From contig JAFSPS010000011.1 in assembly GCA_017451385.1 (NCBI GenBank), positions 62,001 to 126,000 on the forward strand: a stretch of DNA of 64,000 nucleotides, read 5' to 3'. The notes beneath the pieces were generated by a model. It had not been told where the DNA came from, made no database searches, and saw nothing but the letters and a program-made list of their open reading frames with translations. This DNA comes from Bacteroidales bacterium. GTDB lineage: Bacteria > Bacteroidota > Bacteroidia > Bacteroidales > P3. Shown here one piece after another: positions 1 to 7,757 of the stretch (positions within the stretch are counted from its first letter, which is position 1; each line of letters begins with the position of its first letter). A program made the translations under genes and the position numbers.

Positions 1-5
1 AAATG

Positions 6-13
6 TATTTTTG
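6..13 (+). promoter_or_regulatory. -7 promoter element of lpdA
   Basis: TATTTTTG matches the Bacteroidota -7 consensus TAnnTTTG. It lies about 43 bases before the lpdA start codon, giving a leader of roughly 39 bases. The matching -33 element would lie outside the window, so only half of the promoter can be seen. Confidence 0.55.
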
Positions 14-56
14 CATTTTAATGTAAAAAATTATTAACGAAAACAAACAAATCACA

Positions 57-1451
57 ATGAACTACGATTTAATCGTCATAGGCAGTGGTCCGGGAGGTTA
101 CGTGGCTGCCGTCAAGGGTGCCCAGATGGGGCTGAAAACCGCTGTTGTAGAGCGAGAGAACTTGGGAGGCATCTGCCTCAACTGGGGCTGCATCCCCACA
201 AAGGCCCTGCTCAAGAGTGCGCAGGCATTCAACTATGTGCAGCATGCCGCCAACTATGGTGTCAAGGCCGAGGGCGGCGAGGCAGACCTGCAGGGCATGG
301 TGGCACGCAGCCGTGGCGTGGCAGACACGATGAGCAAAGGCGTGCAGTTTCTGCTGAAGAAGAATAACGTTGACGTCATCATGGGTACGGCGCGAGTGAT
401 GCCGGACCATAAGGTTGCCGTGGTGGATGGCGAAGGCAAGGAGACGGTGTATGAGTCGCCTCGCATCATCATAGCTACGGGAGCACGCAGCCGCGTGATG
501 CCCAGTATGCCGCAGGATGGCAAACGCATCATAGGCTACCGTGAGGCCATGACGCTGCCCTTCATGCCGAAGAGCATGGTGGTGTGTGGCAGTGGTGCCA
601 TAGGCAGCGAGTTTGCTTTCTTCTATCAGAGCATCGGCGTGCAGGTGACGCTCGTAGAGTTCATGCCGCAGATACTGCCCAACGAAGACGAGGACACGGC
701 GGCGCAGATAAGTCGTAGCTTCCGAAAAATGGGCATGAAGGTCATGGCATCGTCGTCGGTGGAGAAGGTTGATGTGGAAGGCGACATCTGTCATGTCACA
801 ATAAAAGACATGAAGAAAAACAGCGAGGTGATGGTGGATTGCGATGTGGTGCTCTCGGCAGTAGGTATTGCCACCAATCTCGAAGGCATTGGCTTGGAAG
901 AGACGGGTATATCCACGGAGCGAGGCAAAATCCTTGTCGATGACTACTATCAGACCAATGTGCCGGGCTACTACGCCATCGGCGATGTGGTGCATGGTCC
1001 AGCCCTTGCTCATGTGGCATCTGTCGAAGCCATCTGCTGCGTGGAGGCCATGATGGGCGAGCAGCCCAAGAAGGTCAACTACGACAACATACCCGGCTGC
1101 ACATACACCACGCCCGAGGTGGCCAGCGTGGGTCTCACGGAGAAGAAAGCCCGCGAGGCAGGTAAAGACATCCTCGTTGGCAAGTTCTTCTTCAAAGCCA
1201 GCGGCAAGGCCACGGCGGCAGGCAACACCGACGGCTTCGTGAAGATGATTATTGATAAGGAGAGCGACCAGATACTTGGTGCACACCTCTGTGGTGATAA
1301 TGTTACCGAGATGATAGCCAGTCTCGTGGTGGCACGCGAGAACGGCCTCACAGCCCATCAGGTGGCATCGTCCATACATCCTCATCCCACGATGAGCGAG
1401 GCCGTGATGGAGGCCATAGAGGCTGCCTACGGCAAAGCCATCCACGGTTAG
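57..1451 (+). CDS. lpdA: Dihydrolipoyl dehydrogenase (E3)
   Basis: This flavoprotein reoxidises the dihydrolipoyl groups of 2-oxoacid dehydrogenase complexes or of the glycine cleavage system, passing electrons to NAD+. The sequence shows the FAD-binding GSGPGG at residues 9-14, the redox-active disulfide motif CLNWGCIPTK (Cys40, Cys45), a second dinucleotide-binding GSGAIGSE near residue 180, and the C-terminal active-site HPHPTMSE near residue 441. At 464 residues it has the normal family length. No E1 or E2 gene is adjacent, so the complex it serves cannot be told from this window. An ATG with a good Bacteroidota -7 box upstream supports the start. Confidence 0.95.
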   Translation: MNYDLIVIGSGPGGYVAAVKGAQMGLKTAVVERENLGGICLNWGCIPTKALLKSAQAFNYVQHAANYGVKAEGGEADLQGMVARSRGVADTMSKGVQFLLKKNNVDVIMGTARVMPDHKVAVVDGEGKETVYESPRIIIATGARSRVMPSMPQDGKRIIGYREAMTLPFMPKSMVVCGSGAIGSEFAFFYQSIGVQVTLVEFMPQILPNEDEDTAAQISRSFRKMGMKVMASSSVEKVDVEGDICHVTIKDMKKNSEVMVDCDVVLSAVGIATNLEGIGLEETGISTERGKILVDDYYQTNVPGYYAIGDVVHGPALAHVASVEAICCVEAMMGEQPKKVNYDNIPGCTYTTPEVASVGLTEKKAREAGKDILVGKFFFKASGKATAAGNTDGFVKMIIDKESDQILGAHLCGDNVTEMIASLVVARENGLTAHQVASSIHPHPTMSEAVMEAIEAAYGKAIHG

Positions 1452-1528
1452 CAGGCCGAATCCTTTGTTTTGCTGACGCGTCAGGCGTTTGAAATCAATA
1501 TTATACAGACCTGTCATACTCCAACACT

Positions 1529-2515
1529 ATGCCACGCAAGAAGAAACATATATATCGGTTTAACCCGCACACTTTGTCGTATGAGAAAGTGATAGTTACG
1601 GTACGCGACCGGATGAAGAAAATCTCAACAACTGTTTTGCTTGGCGTAGTGTTGGGGGTGGTCTTTTTAGTAGTTGGTTTTCAGGTGATAGACTCGCCCA
1701 AGGAGCGTTCTCTGAAGCGCGAGATACGCCAGTATCAGCGCCAGCTCAAGAGCCTCAATGCACGTATGGAGCAGGCTGGCGAGGTGCTGGAGGACATCGA
1801 GAAGCGCGACGACAACGTCTATCGTGCTATTTTCCAAGCCGAGCCGATAGGTGATGCGGTGCGTAATAGTGGCATAGGTGGCGTGGAGCGCTATTCGGAC
1901 TTGGAGGGCTACGACTGCAGCGAGGCCATCATTGATGCGTCGCGCCGCTTGGACAACATCACGAAGCGTCTCTATGTCCAGTCTCGTTCTATTGACGAGG
2001 TCTATCAGATGGCTGTCACCAAGCAGCAGCGTCTTGCCGCTATGCCGGCCATAATGCCATTGCCCAAAAACCGCTGCCACATGGCATCGGGCTTCGGCTA
2101 TCGCTATCACCCTATCCTTCACACACGACGTATGCATACGGGAGTGGACCTTACTGCCGCCAAGGGAGAGCCGGCGTATGCCACGGCGGATGGCGTGGTC
2201 AGGGTGGCTGGACGCAACGTGCAGGGATTCAGCGGCTATGGCGTTGTTGTGTTTATAGACCACGGCTATGGCTTCCAGACGCTGTATGCCCATCTGAGCA
2301 ATGTAGCAGTGCGCCCTGGTCAGAAGGTGAAGCGTGGCGAGAAGATAGGCTATGTGGGTAGCACAGGACTCTCGCAAGGGTCGCATCTGCACTACGAGGT
2401 GTTTCAGAATGGTGACCGAGTGAACCCCATCTATTTCTTTTTCAGCGACCTCACGCCAGAGGAGTATGAGGAGGTCATAGAGCTGGCTAACCAAGAGAAC
2501 CAGTGCCTGAGCTGA
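1529..2515 (+). CDS. M23 family (LytM-type) peptidoglycan endopeptidase, membrane anchored
   Basis: Probable murein hydrolase or hydrolase activator of the periplasmic face of the inner membrane. The 328-residue protein has a basic cytoplasmic start, one membrane segment at about residues 32-53, a charged coiled-coil stretch at about 58-95, and a C-terminal LytM domain. The zinc ligands are visible in HTGVDL (near residue 203) and HLHYEV (near residue 287), so the domain looks catalytically intact, unlike the degenerate EnvC/NlpD-type activators. It follows lpdA by 77 bases on the same strand. Which peptidoglycan bond it cuts, and whether it acts in division or in growth, cannot be told. Confidence 0.88.
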   Translation: MPRKKKHIYRFNPHTLSYEKVIVTVRDRMKKISTTVLLGVVLGVVFLVVGFQVIDSPKERSLKREIRQYQRQLKSLNARMEQAGEVLEDIEKRDDNVYRAIFQAEPIGDAVRNSGIGGVERYSDLEGYDCSEAIIDASRRLDNITKRLYVQSRSIDEVYQMAVTKQQRLAAMPAIMPLPKNRCHMASGFGYRYHPILHTRRMHTGVDLTAAKGEPAYATADGVVRVAGRNVQGFSGYGVVVFIDHGYGFQTLYAHLSNVAVRPGQKVKRGEKIGYVGSTGLSQGSHLHYEVFQNGDRVNPIYFFFSDLTPEEYEEVIELANQENQCLS

Positions 2516-2548
2516 GATATTAAGTTTTTTGAGATGATGGGATGTATA

Positions 2549-2571
2549 AGCAACCGCTACGGGCTTTTTTT
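2549..2571 (+). terminator. Weak intrinsic terminator after the M23 gene
   Basis: A short GC stem (AGC..CCG pairing with CGG-GCT, with a two-base bulge) is followed directly by seven T. It separates the M23 gene from ispH. Confidence 0.5.
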
Positions 2572-2647
2572 CGATGATTCATCTTGTATAATCTGCTATA
2601 CTGATAAAAAAAACAATACATAAAACTAATACGGAAATACCTTTACA

Positions 2648-3520
2648 ATGCGTGTGCTGATAGATGATAATGCTGGTTTTTGCTTTGGCGTGGTCAATGC
2701 AATACGCACAGCCGAGGAGCATCTCGCAGCGGATGGCAGGCTCTACTGCTTGGGCGACATAGTGCACAACAATGCCGAGGTGCAACGTTTGCGAGACTGC
2801 GGGCTTGACGTCATCGACTATGAGGGTATGGAACAGCTGCCACAAGATGTGGAACATCCCATAAAGGTGTTGATACGAGCTCATGGCGAGCCGCCATCGA
2901 CCTATCAGAGGGCACGGCAGCTTGGCATAGAGCTGGTGGATGCCACCTGTCCTATGGTTCTTGGTCTTCAGGCGCGCATACGGCGTGGCTATGAAGAGAT
3001 GGAAGCCGTAGGCGGACAGGTCGTTATCTTCGGTAAGCCGGGACATGCCGAAGTCATAGGCCTGAACGGGCAGACGGACAACCATGCCATCATAGTGAGC
3101 AAGACTGCCGACTTGGACAGCATAGACTTCTCGCGTCCCATACGCCTCTACTCGCAGACCACCAAAAGCAAGGAAGAATATGACAGCATCGCTGAGGCGA
3201 TACGAGTGCGGATGGAGTGTGATGATTTTGTGGCATACAACACAATATGCGGGCGTGTGATGAATCGTACCAAAGACCTTGCGGCTTTTGCAAAGCAGGT
3301 AGATGTGTTGCTATTTGTCGGCGGTGAGGCGAGCTCCAACGCACACTATCTCTATGAGTTCTGCCGCACGGTGCAGCCACGTTCCTTCTTCTTGTCCGAC
3401 CTCGCCCTGCTCGACCCTCAGTGGTATGACGGGGCAGAGGTGATAGGCATTTCGGGAGCTACGAGTACTCCGCGCTGGCTCATGGAGCAACTGCGCAACA
3501 CCATTCTTGACAATCAATAA
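2648..3520 (+). CDS. ispH: 4-hydroxy-3-methylbut-2-enyl diphosphate reductase
   Basis: Last step of the MEP isoprenoid pathway: an iron-sulfur enzyme that reduces HMBPP to IPP and DMAPP. The three cluster cysteines are present in their usual settings: Cys12 in AGFCFG, one near residue 100 in DATCPM, and one near residue 200 in NTICGR. The 290-residue length fits the stand-alone enzyme; there is no fusion to ribosomal protein S1 or CMP kinase as is seen in some bacteria. It lies 20 bases upstream of recF and is probably cotranscribed with it. Confidence 0.95.
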   Translation: MRVLIDDNAGFCFGVVNAIRTAEEHLAADGRLYCLGDIVHNNAEVQRLRDCGLDVIDYEGMEQLPQDVEHPIKVLIRAHGEPPSTYQRARQLGIELVDATCPMVLGLQARIRRGYEEMEAVGGQVVIFGKPGHAEVIGLNGQTDNHAIIVSKTADLDSIDFSRPIRLYSQTTKSKEEYDSIAEAIRVRMECDDFVAYNTICGRVMNRTKDLAAFAKQVDVLLFVGGEASSNAHYLYEFCRTVQPRSFFLSDLALLDPQWYDGAEVIGISGATSTPRWLMEQLRNTILDNQ

Positions 3521-3540
3521 ACAACCACGATGTACGACAG

Positions 3541-4698
3541 ATGCATATAGAAAACCTGAAATTAACCAACTTCAAGAACTACGTTGACGAAGAGATAGAC
3601 CTCTGCGACAACGTTAATTGTTTTGTGGGCAACAATGGTGCTGGCAAGACCAATTTGCTTGATGCTGTCTATTATCTGTCGTTCTGCAAAAGCTATTTCT
3701 CGCCGCTTGATGTTCAGAACATACGCCGCGACAAGCCTTTTTTCGCCATCCACGGGCGCTACAAGCATGACGACCAGCAGTTTATGGTCTCCTGTGTGCA
3801 GAAACGCGGGCAGTCCAAGCAGATGCGTCTTGACAAGAAAGCCTACAAGGCTTTTGCGGAGCATGTAGGAAAGATACCGTTGGTCATCATCACGCCCAGC
3901 GACCAGTCGCTCATCATTGGGGGCAGCGACATAAGACGTAAATTTCTTGATGGCATAATATCGCAGATAGACCGCGACTACCTGCACCATCTGTTGCAAT
4001 ATCAGAAATGTGTGGAACAGCGCAACAGCCTGCTCAAACAGTTTTATGACGACCGCACATTTGACGAGCCGTCGTTGCAGCTGTGGGACGAGCAGCTTGT
4101 GGCGCATGGTGTGCGACTGCTTCTGCGGCGCCTTGCGTTGCTGCGTGATTTCCGTCCGCTCTTCCGCAGCTACTATGCCGACGTGGCGGGTGAAGGGGAG
4201 ATGCCGCAGCTGAGCTATGAGAGTAAGATACTGGAGGGCTGGGATGCAGAAGAGCAAAAGGCTGCCGACGAGGCAGAACAGCAGGTGCGGAGTCGTTTTG
4301 CGGCCATGCTTGCCGAGGCACGCCAGCGCGACCGCTATGCGCTCTACACTACGGTAGGGCCTCATCGCGACGACCTTGAGCTGTCGATAGACGATATGTC
4401 CGTCAAGCGTTTCGGCTCGCAGGGGCAACAGAAGACTTTTCTCCTTGCGCTGAAGCTGGCGCAGTTTGAATATATCTACCGCCAGAGTGGCATCAAGCCT
4501 ATCTTGCTGCTCGACGATGTGTTTGACAAACTCGATATGCCGCGCGTCAAGCACCTCATACATCTTGTGGGTAGCGACCGCTTCGGGCAGGTGCTACTGA
4601 GCGACACGCAGCCAGGGCGTGTGCAGGCCATCTTTGACGAGATGCCAGATGTGGAGCATCGCATATTTCAGGTGGAGAAAGGACGGATAATTAGATGA
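3541..4698 (+). CDS. recF: DNA replication/repair protein RecF
   Basis: SMC-like ATPase that, with RecO and RecR, loads RecA at single-strand gaps. Walker A GNNGAGKTN is at residues 30-38, the ABC-type signature GSQGQQK near residue 290, and Walker B ILLLDDVFDKLD near residues 321-332. The length of 385 is normal. The gene is not beside dnaA, dnaN or gyrB as in many other phyla; gyrB lies about 46 kb away in this window. The downstream DUF721/DciA-like gene is a frequent Bacteroidota neighbour. Confidence 0.95.
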   Translation: MHIENLKLTNFKNYVDEEIDLCDNVNCFVGNNGAGKTNLLDAVYYLSFCKSYFSPLDVQNIRRDKPFFAIHGRYKHDDQQFMVSCVQKRGQSKQMRLDKKAYKAFAEHVGKIPLVIITPSDQSLIIGGSDIRRKFLDGIISQIDRDYLHHLLQYQKCVEQRNSLLKQFYDDRTFDEPSLQLWDEQLVAHGVRLLLRRLALLRDFRPLFRSYYADVAGEGEMPQLSYESKILEGWDAEEQKAADEAEQQVRSRFAAMLAEARQRDRYALYTTVGPHRDDLELSIDDMSVKRFGSQGQQKTFLLALKLAQFEYIYRQSGIKPILLLDDVFDKLDMPRVKHLIHLVGSDRFGQVLLSDTQPGRVQAIFDEMPDVEHRIFQVEKGRIIR

Positions 4699-4794
4699 AG
4701 ATGATTGGATAATAATGAAGAAAAATATGACGCTGTATTGCCTGCCATGCTGAAGCGGGCGGAGTCTTAGCAGTGTTGAAAAAAAAGTAAAACG

Positions 4795-5082
4795 ATGGGA
4801 AAAGAAGTGCAGCCATTGCAGGAATATCTGAAAACCGTATATCGCAGACTGGATGTGGAGGAGGCTGTCTCCGGCGTTGAAGTGGTGACAGCCTATAAAG
4901 AGATTGTCGGCGAGTTGATAAGCAAACTGTCGCAGCAGATGCAATACAAGCAAGGGTGCCTATATGTTACGATAGCATCGGCTGCACTGCGTCAGGAGTT
5001 GTCGTATAAGCGGCAGAGCCTTACGGAGAAGATAAATCAAAAAATAGGGAAGGATATTCTCAAAGATGTAATATTCAGATAG
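4795..5082 (+). CDS. DUF721 (DciA-like) small protein
   Basis: A 95-residue basic protein of the DUF721 family, which contains DciA, the replicative helicase loader found in bacteria lacking DnaC. What is seen is the small alpha-beta core with the conserved ending 'LYVTIASAALRQEL..'. Its place right after recF supports a replication or repair role. Function as the helicase operator is inferred from the family; short Bacteroidota versions have not been characterised as far as I know. Confidence 0.75.
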   Translation: MGKEVQPLQEYLKTVYRRLDVEEAVSGVEVVTAYKEIVGELISKLSQQMQYKQGCLYVTIASAALRQELSYKRQSLTEKINQKIGKDILKDVIFR

Positions 5083-5168
5083 ATGGTGAACGATGATTGG
5101 TGAAGGGGAGTCTGTGAGGTAACAAAAGTAAAATAAATGAAAACAAACAATAAACATAACACTAAGTC

Positions 5169-6617
5169 ATGAATACTATCCTCTCAGCTGTTGACTGCAA
5201 GAAATACGAGGGAAACCTTGTATTCCTTTATGGCGACGAAGTTGCGGAACGTTCGTTGCCGTTGAATAAGAAAGAAATAGAACTATTGCGCCAGCGTCGC
5301 GAAGCAGACAAAGAGGTCGTCCTTGTCTTCGACCGCCTGCCTTATCATCTATATGTCGTCACGTTCGACAGCGAATTGCCAACGGAGCAGTGCCACGAGC
5401 GTCTGCGTCGTCAGGCCGACAAGGTGCGTCAGCGTCTGATAGCCGACAAGGTGTCGGATATAGCTGTGACGGGCGAGGGCATCATTCCCGAAGAGATGAT
5501 AGCATTCGTGGAGGGCATGGTGATTGCCGATTACACTTTTGACCGCTACAAGAGCAAGCATCCCGAGCATGTGGAGAGCATGACGGTGGACAGCACTATG
5601 ATAGACGATGATGAGTGGCAGTGCAACCAGCGGCTGTGGAATCGACTGTTCTGGTGCCGCGAGTGGGTCAACCTGCCCGTTGCCGACCTCAATGCGGTGC
5701 AGTTTGCCGACGAGTTGCAGAGCATCGCCGCCGATTTGGGTGTGGCGTGTACGGTGTTTGACAAGAAGAAGATAGAGGCATTGCGTATGGGCGGCTTGCT
5801 GGGCGTCAATAAAGGCAGCGTTGACGAGCCACGTTTCGTGGTGCTGGAGTATAAGCCGAAGAACGCTATCAACGAGCGTCCTGTTGTCTTTGTGGGTAAG
5901 GGAGTGATGTACGACACTGGTGGACTGAATATTAAGCCCGACGACTACATGCAGGAGATGAAAAGCGATATGGCTGGAGCTGCCACGATGGCGAGCACCC
6001 TCTTTGCTGCTGCCGACAATGAGTTGCCTGTGCACATTGTCGCCTGCCTGCCTATGACCGACAACCGTCCGGGATTCAATGCTTACGCTGCCGACGACAT
6101 CCTGACCATGTATGACGGCACGACGGTGGAAGTCGTCAATACTGACGCCGAGGGGCGCCTCATCCTTGCCGATGCCATAGCCTATGCTGTTGCTACCTAT
6201 CAGCCGGAGTTGCTCATAGACATCGCCACGCTGACGGGTGCCGCCATGCGAGCCGTAGGACCATACGCCCTCGTGGCTATGCAGCAGAACGCTGCCAATC
6301 CCTTCAGCCTGCTGCGTATCATGGGCAATCAAGTGCATGAGCGTGTGGCTGAGCTGCCTTTCTATGACGACTACGACGAGCGCATCAAGAGCGAGGTGGC
6401 CGACATCAAGAACTGCGGCGACGCACAGGGTGGTGCCATCACTGCCGGTCGTTTCCTTGCCCATTTTGCCAAGCAGACGCCCTACATACATCTCGACATT
6501 GCTGGCGTAGCCTTCTTCTCCAAGAAGGAGTCGTACTATAATGCTGGTGCTACGGGTTTTGGCTTGCGTCTGCTCTATGCCTTCCTGCAAACTTATGAGA
6601 TGACGAAGAAGAAGTAG
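5169..6617 (+). CDS. Leucyl aminopeptidase, M17 family
   Basis: Cytosolic two-metal aminopeptidase that removes N-terminal residues, preferring Leu. The family signature NTDAEGRL is at residues 323-330, preceded by the metal-binding region around VGKGVMYDTGG near residue 243. The N-terminal half is the usual poorly conserved macro-like domain. At 482 residues it is of family size. It lies 86 bases after the DUF721 gene and 73 before pdxA, all on one strand; no functional tie among them is evident. Confidence 0.92.
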   Translation: MNTILSAVDCKKYEGNLVFLYGDEVAERSLPLNKKEIELLRQRREADKEVVLVFDRLPYHLYVVTFDSELPTEQCHERLRRQADKVRQRLIADKVSDIAVTGEGIIPEEMIAFVEGMVIADYTFDRYKSKHPEHVESMTVDSTMIDDDEWQCNQRLWNRLFWCREWVNLPVADLNAVQFADELQSIAADLGVACTVFDKKKIEALRMGGLLGVNKGSVDEPRFVVLEYKPKNAINERPVVFVGKGVMYDTGGLNIKPDDYMQEMKSDMAGAATMASTLFAAADNELPVHIVACLPMTDNRPGFNAYAADDILTMYDGTTVEVVNTDAEGRLILADAIAYAVATYQPELLIDIATLTGAAMRAVGPYALVAMQQNAANPFSLLRIMGNQVHERVAELPFYDDYDERIKSEVADIKNCGDAQGGAITAGRFLAHFAKQTPYIHLDIAGVAFFSKKESYYNAGATGFGLRLLYAFLQTYEMTKKK

Positions 6618-6690
6618 CCTCACACAAAAAAAATGAAGCAATCTGGCTCGGTATTGCTGTTACAACATGAAATAGAAAACACTCAACAAC

Positions 6691-7728
6691 ATGGAAAACA
6701 ATAATAAGAAAATACGTGTGGCCATCACGCATGGCGATATGAACGGAATAGGCTATGAGGTTATTCTAAAGACATTCAGCGATGCACGCATGATGGATGT
6801 GTGCACGCCGGTGCTCTATGGCTCGACCAAGGTGGCCACGTACCACAAAAAACTCCTCTCGCAGCATCACGACATAGTGTTCAATACTATACATGATGCC
6901 GCCGAGGCGTCGGAACGTAAGTTCAATATCATCAACCTCACCAACGATGAGGTGAAGATAGATATAGGCAAATCGACCGAAATAGCTGGTCTGTTGTCGC
7001 GCCTTGCGTTGGACATGGCGTGCGAGGACCTCAAGGAGGGCAAGGTGGATGTGCTGGTTACGGCGCCTATCAACAAGAAGAACATCCAGTCGGCTGATTT
7101 TGATTTCCCCGGACATACGGAGTACCTGTCGCACAAGTTTGGTGGCAGCTCGCTGATGATGATGGTGTGCGACCGCATACGCATAGGCATCTGCACCAAC
7201 CATTTGGCGTTGAGTGAGGTGCCGTCGGCCATTACGCACGACTTGCTTGTGGAGAAAATAACCATCATGAACAGTTCGTTGAAGCGTGACTTCGGTATCA
7301 CGATGCCTAAGATTGCCGTCCTTGCGTTGGACCCGCATGCTGGCGACAACGGCGTGATAGGCGATATTGACATGAAGGTGGTGAAGCCTGTGATAGACGA
7401 GATGCAGGCACAAGGCATCCTCGCCTATGGCCCATTCCCTTCGGACGGGTTCTTCGGCTCGAGTGAGTTCAACCACTTTGATGGCGCCTTGGCACTATAC
7501 CATGACCAGGGGCTTATCCCTTTCAAACTGCTCTCCTTCACGGAAGGAGTCAACTACACGGCGGGACTGTCGTATGTGCGCACCTCGCCGGCGCATGGCA
7601 CCGCCTACGACATTGCAGGCAAAGGGCAGGCCAGCGAGCAGTCGCTGCGCAGCGCCGTCTATCTGGCGTGCAACATACTGCGCAATCGTAACGAATATGA
7701 CGAATTGACAAAGGATTCGTTGAAATAA
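6691..7728 (+). CDS. pdxA: 4-hydroxythreonine-4-phosphate dehydrogenase
   Basis: NAD-dependent enzyme of the DXP-dependent pyridoxal phosphate pathway. The N-terminal glycine motif (THGDMNGIGYE, a variant of the common GDPAGIGPE) and the three metal-binding histidines in HTEYL (about residue 140), DPHAGDNG (about 214) and YHDQGL (about 270) are all present. It has 345 residues. The polA start lies 29 bases after its stop, so the two genes are likely cotranscribed. Confidence 0.93.
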   Translation: MENNNKKIRVAITHGDMNGIGYEVILKTFSDARMMDVCTPVLYGSTKVATYHKKLLSQHHDIVFNTIHDAAEASERKFNIINLTNDEVKIDIGKSTEIAGLLSRLALDMACEDLKEGKVDVLVTAPINKKNIQSADFDFPGHTEYLSHKFGGSSLMMMVCDRIRIGICTNHLALSEVPSAITHDLLVEKITIMNSSLKRDFGITMPKIAVLALDPHAGDNGVIGDIDMKVVKPVIDEMQAQGILAYGPFPSDGFFGSSEFNHFDGALALYHDQGLIPFKLLSFTEGVNYTAGLSYVRTSPAHGTAYDIAGKGQASEQSLRSAVYLACNILRNRNEYDELTKDSLK

Positions 7729-7757
7729 CACATAGGCATACCTTTAGCGCTCCAGTG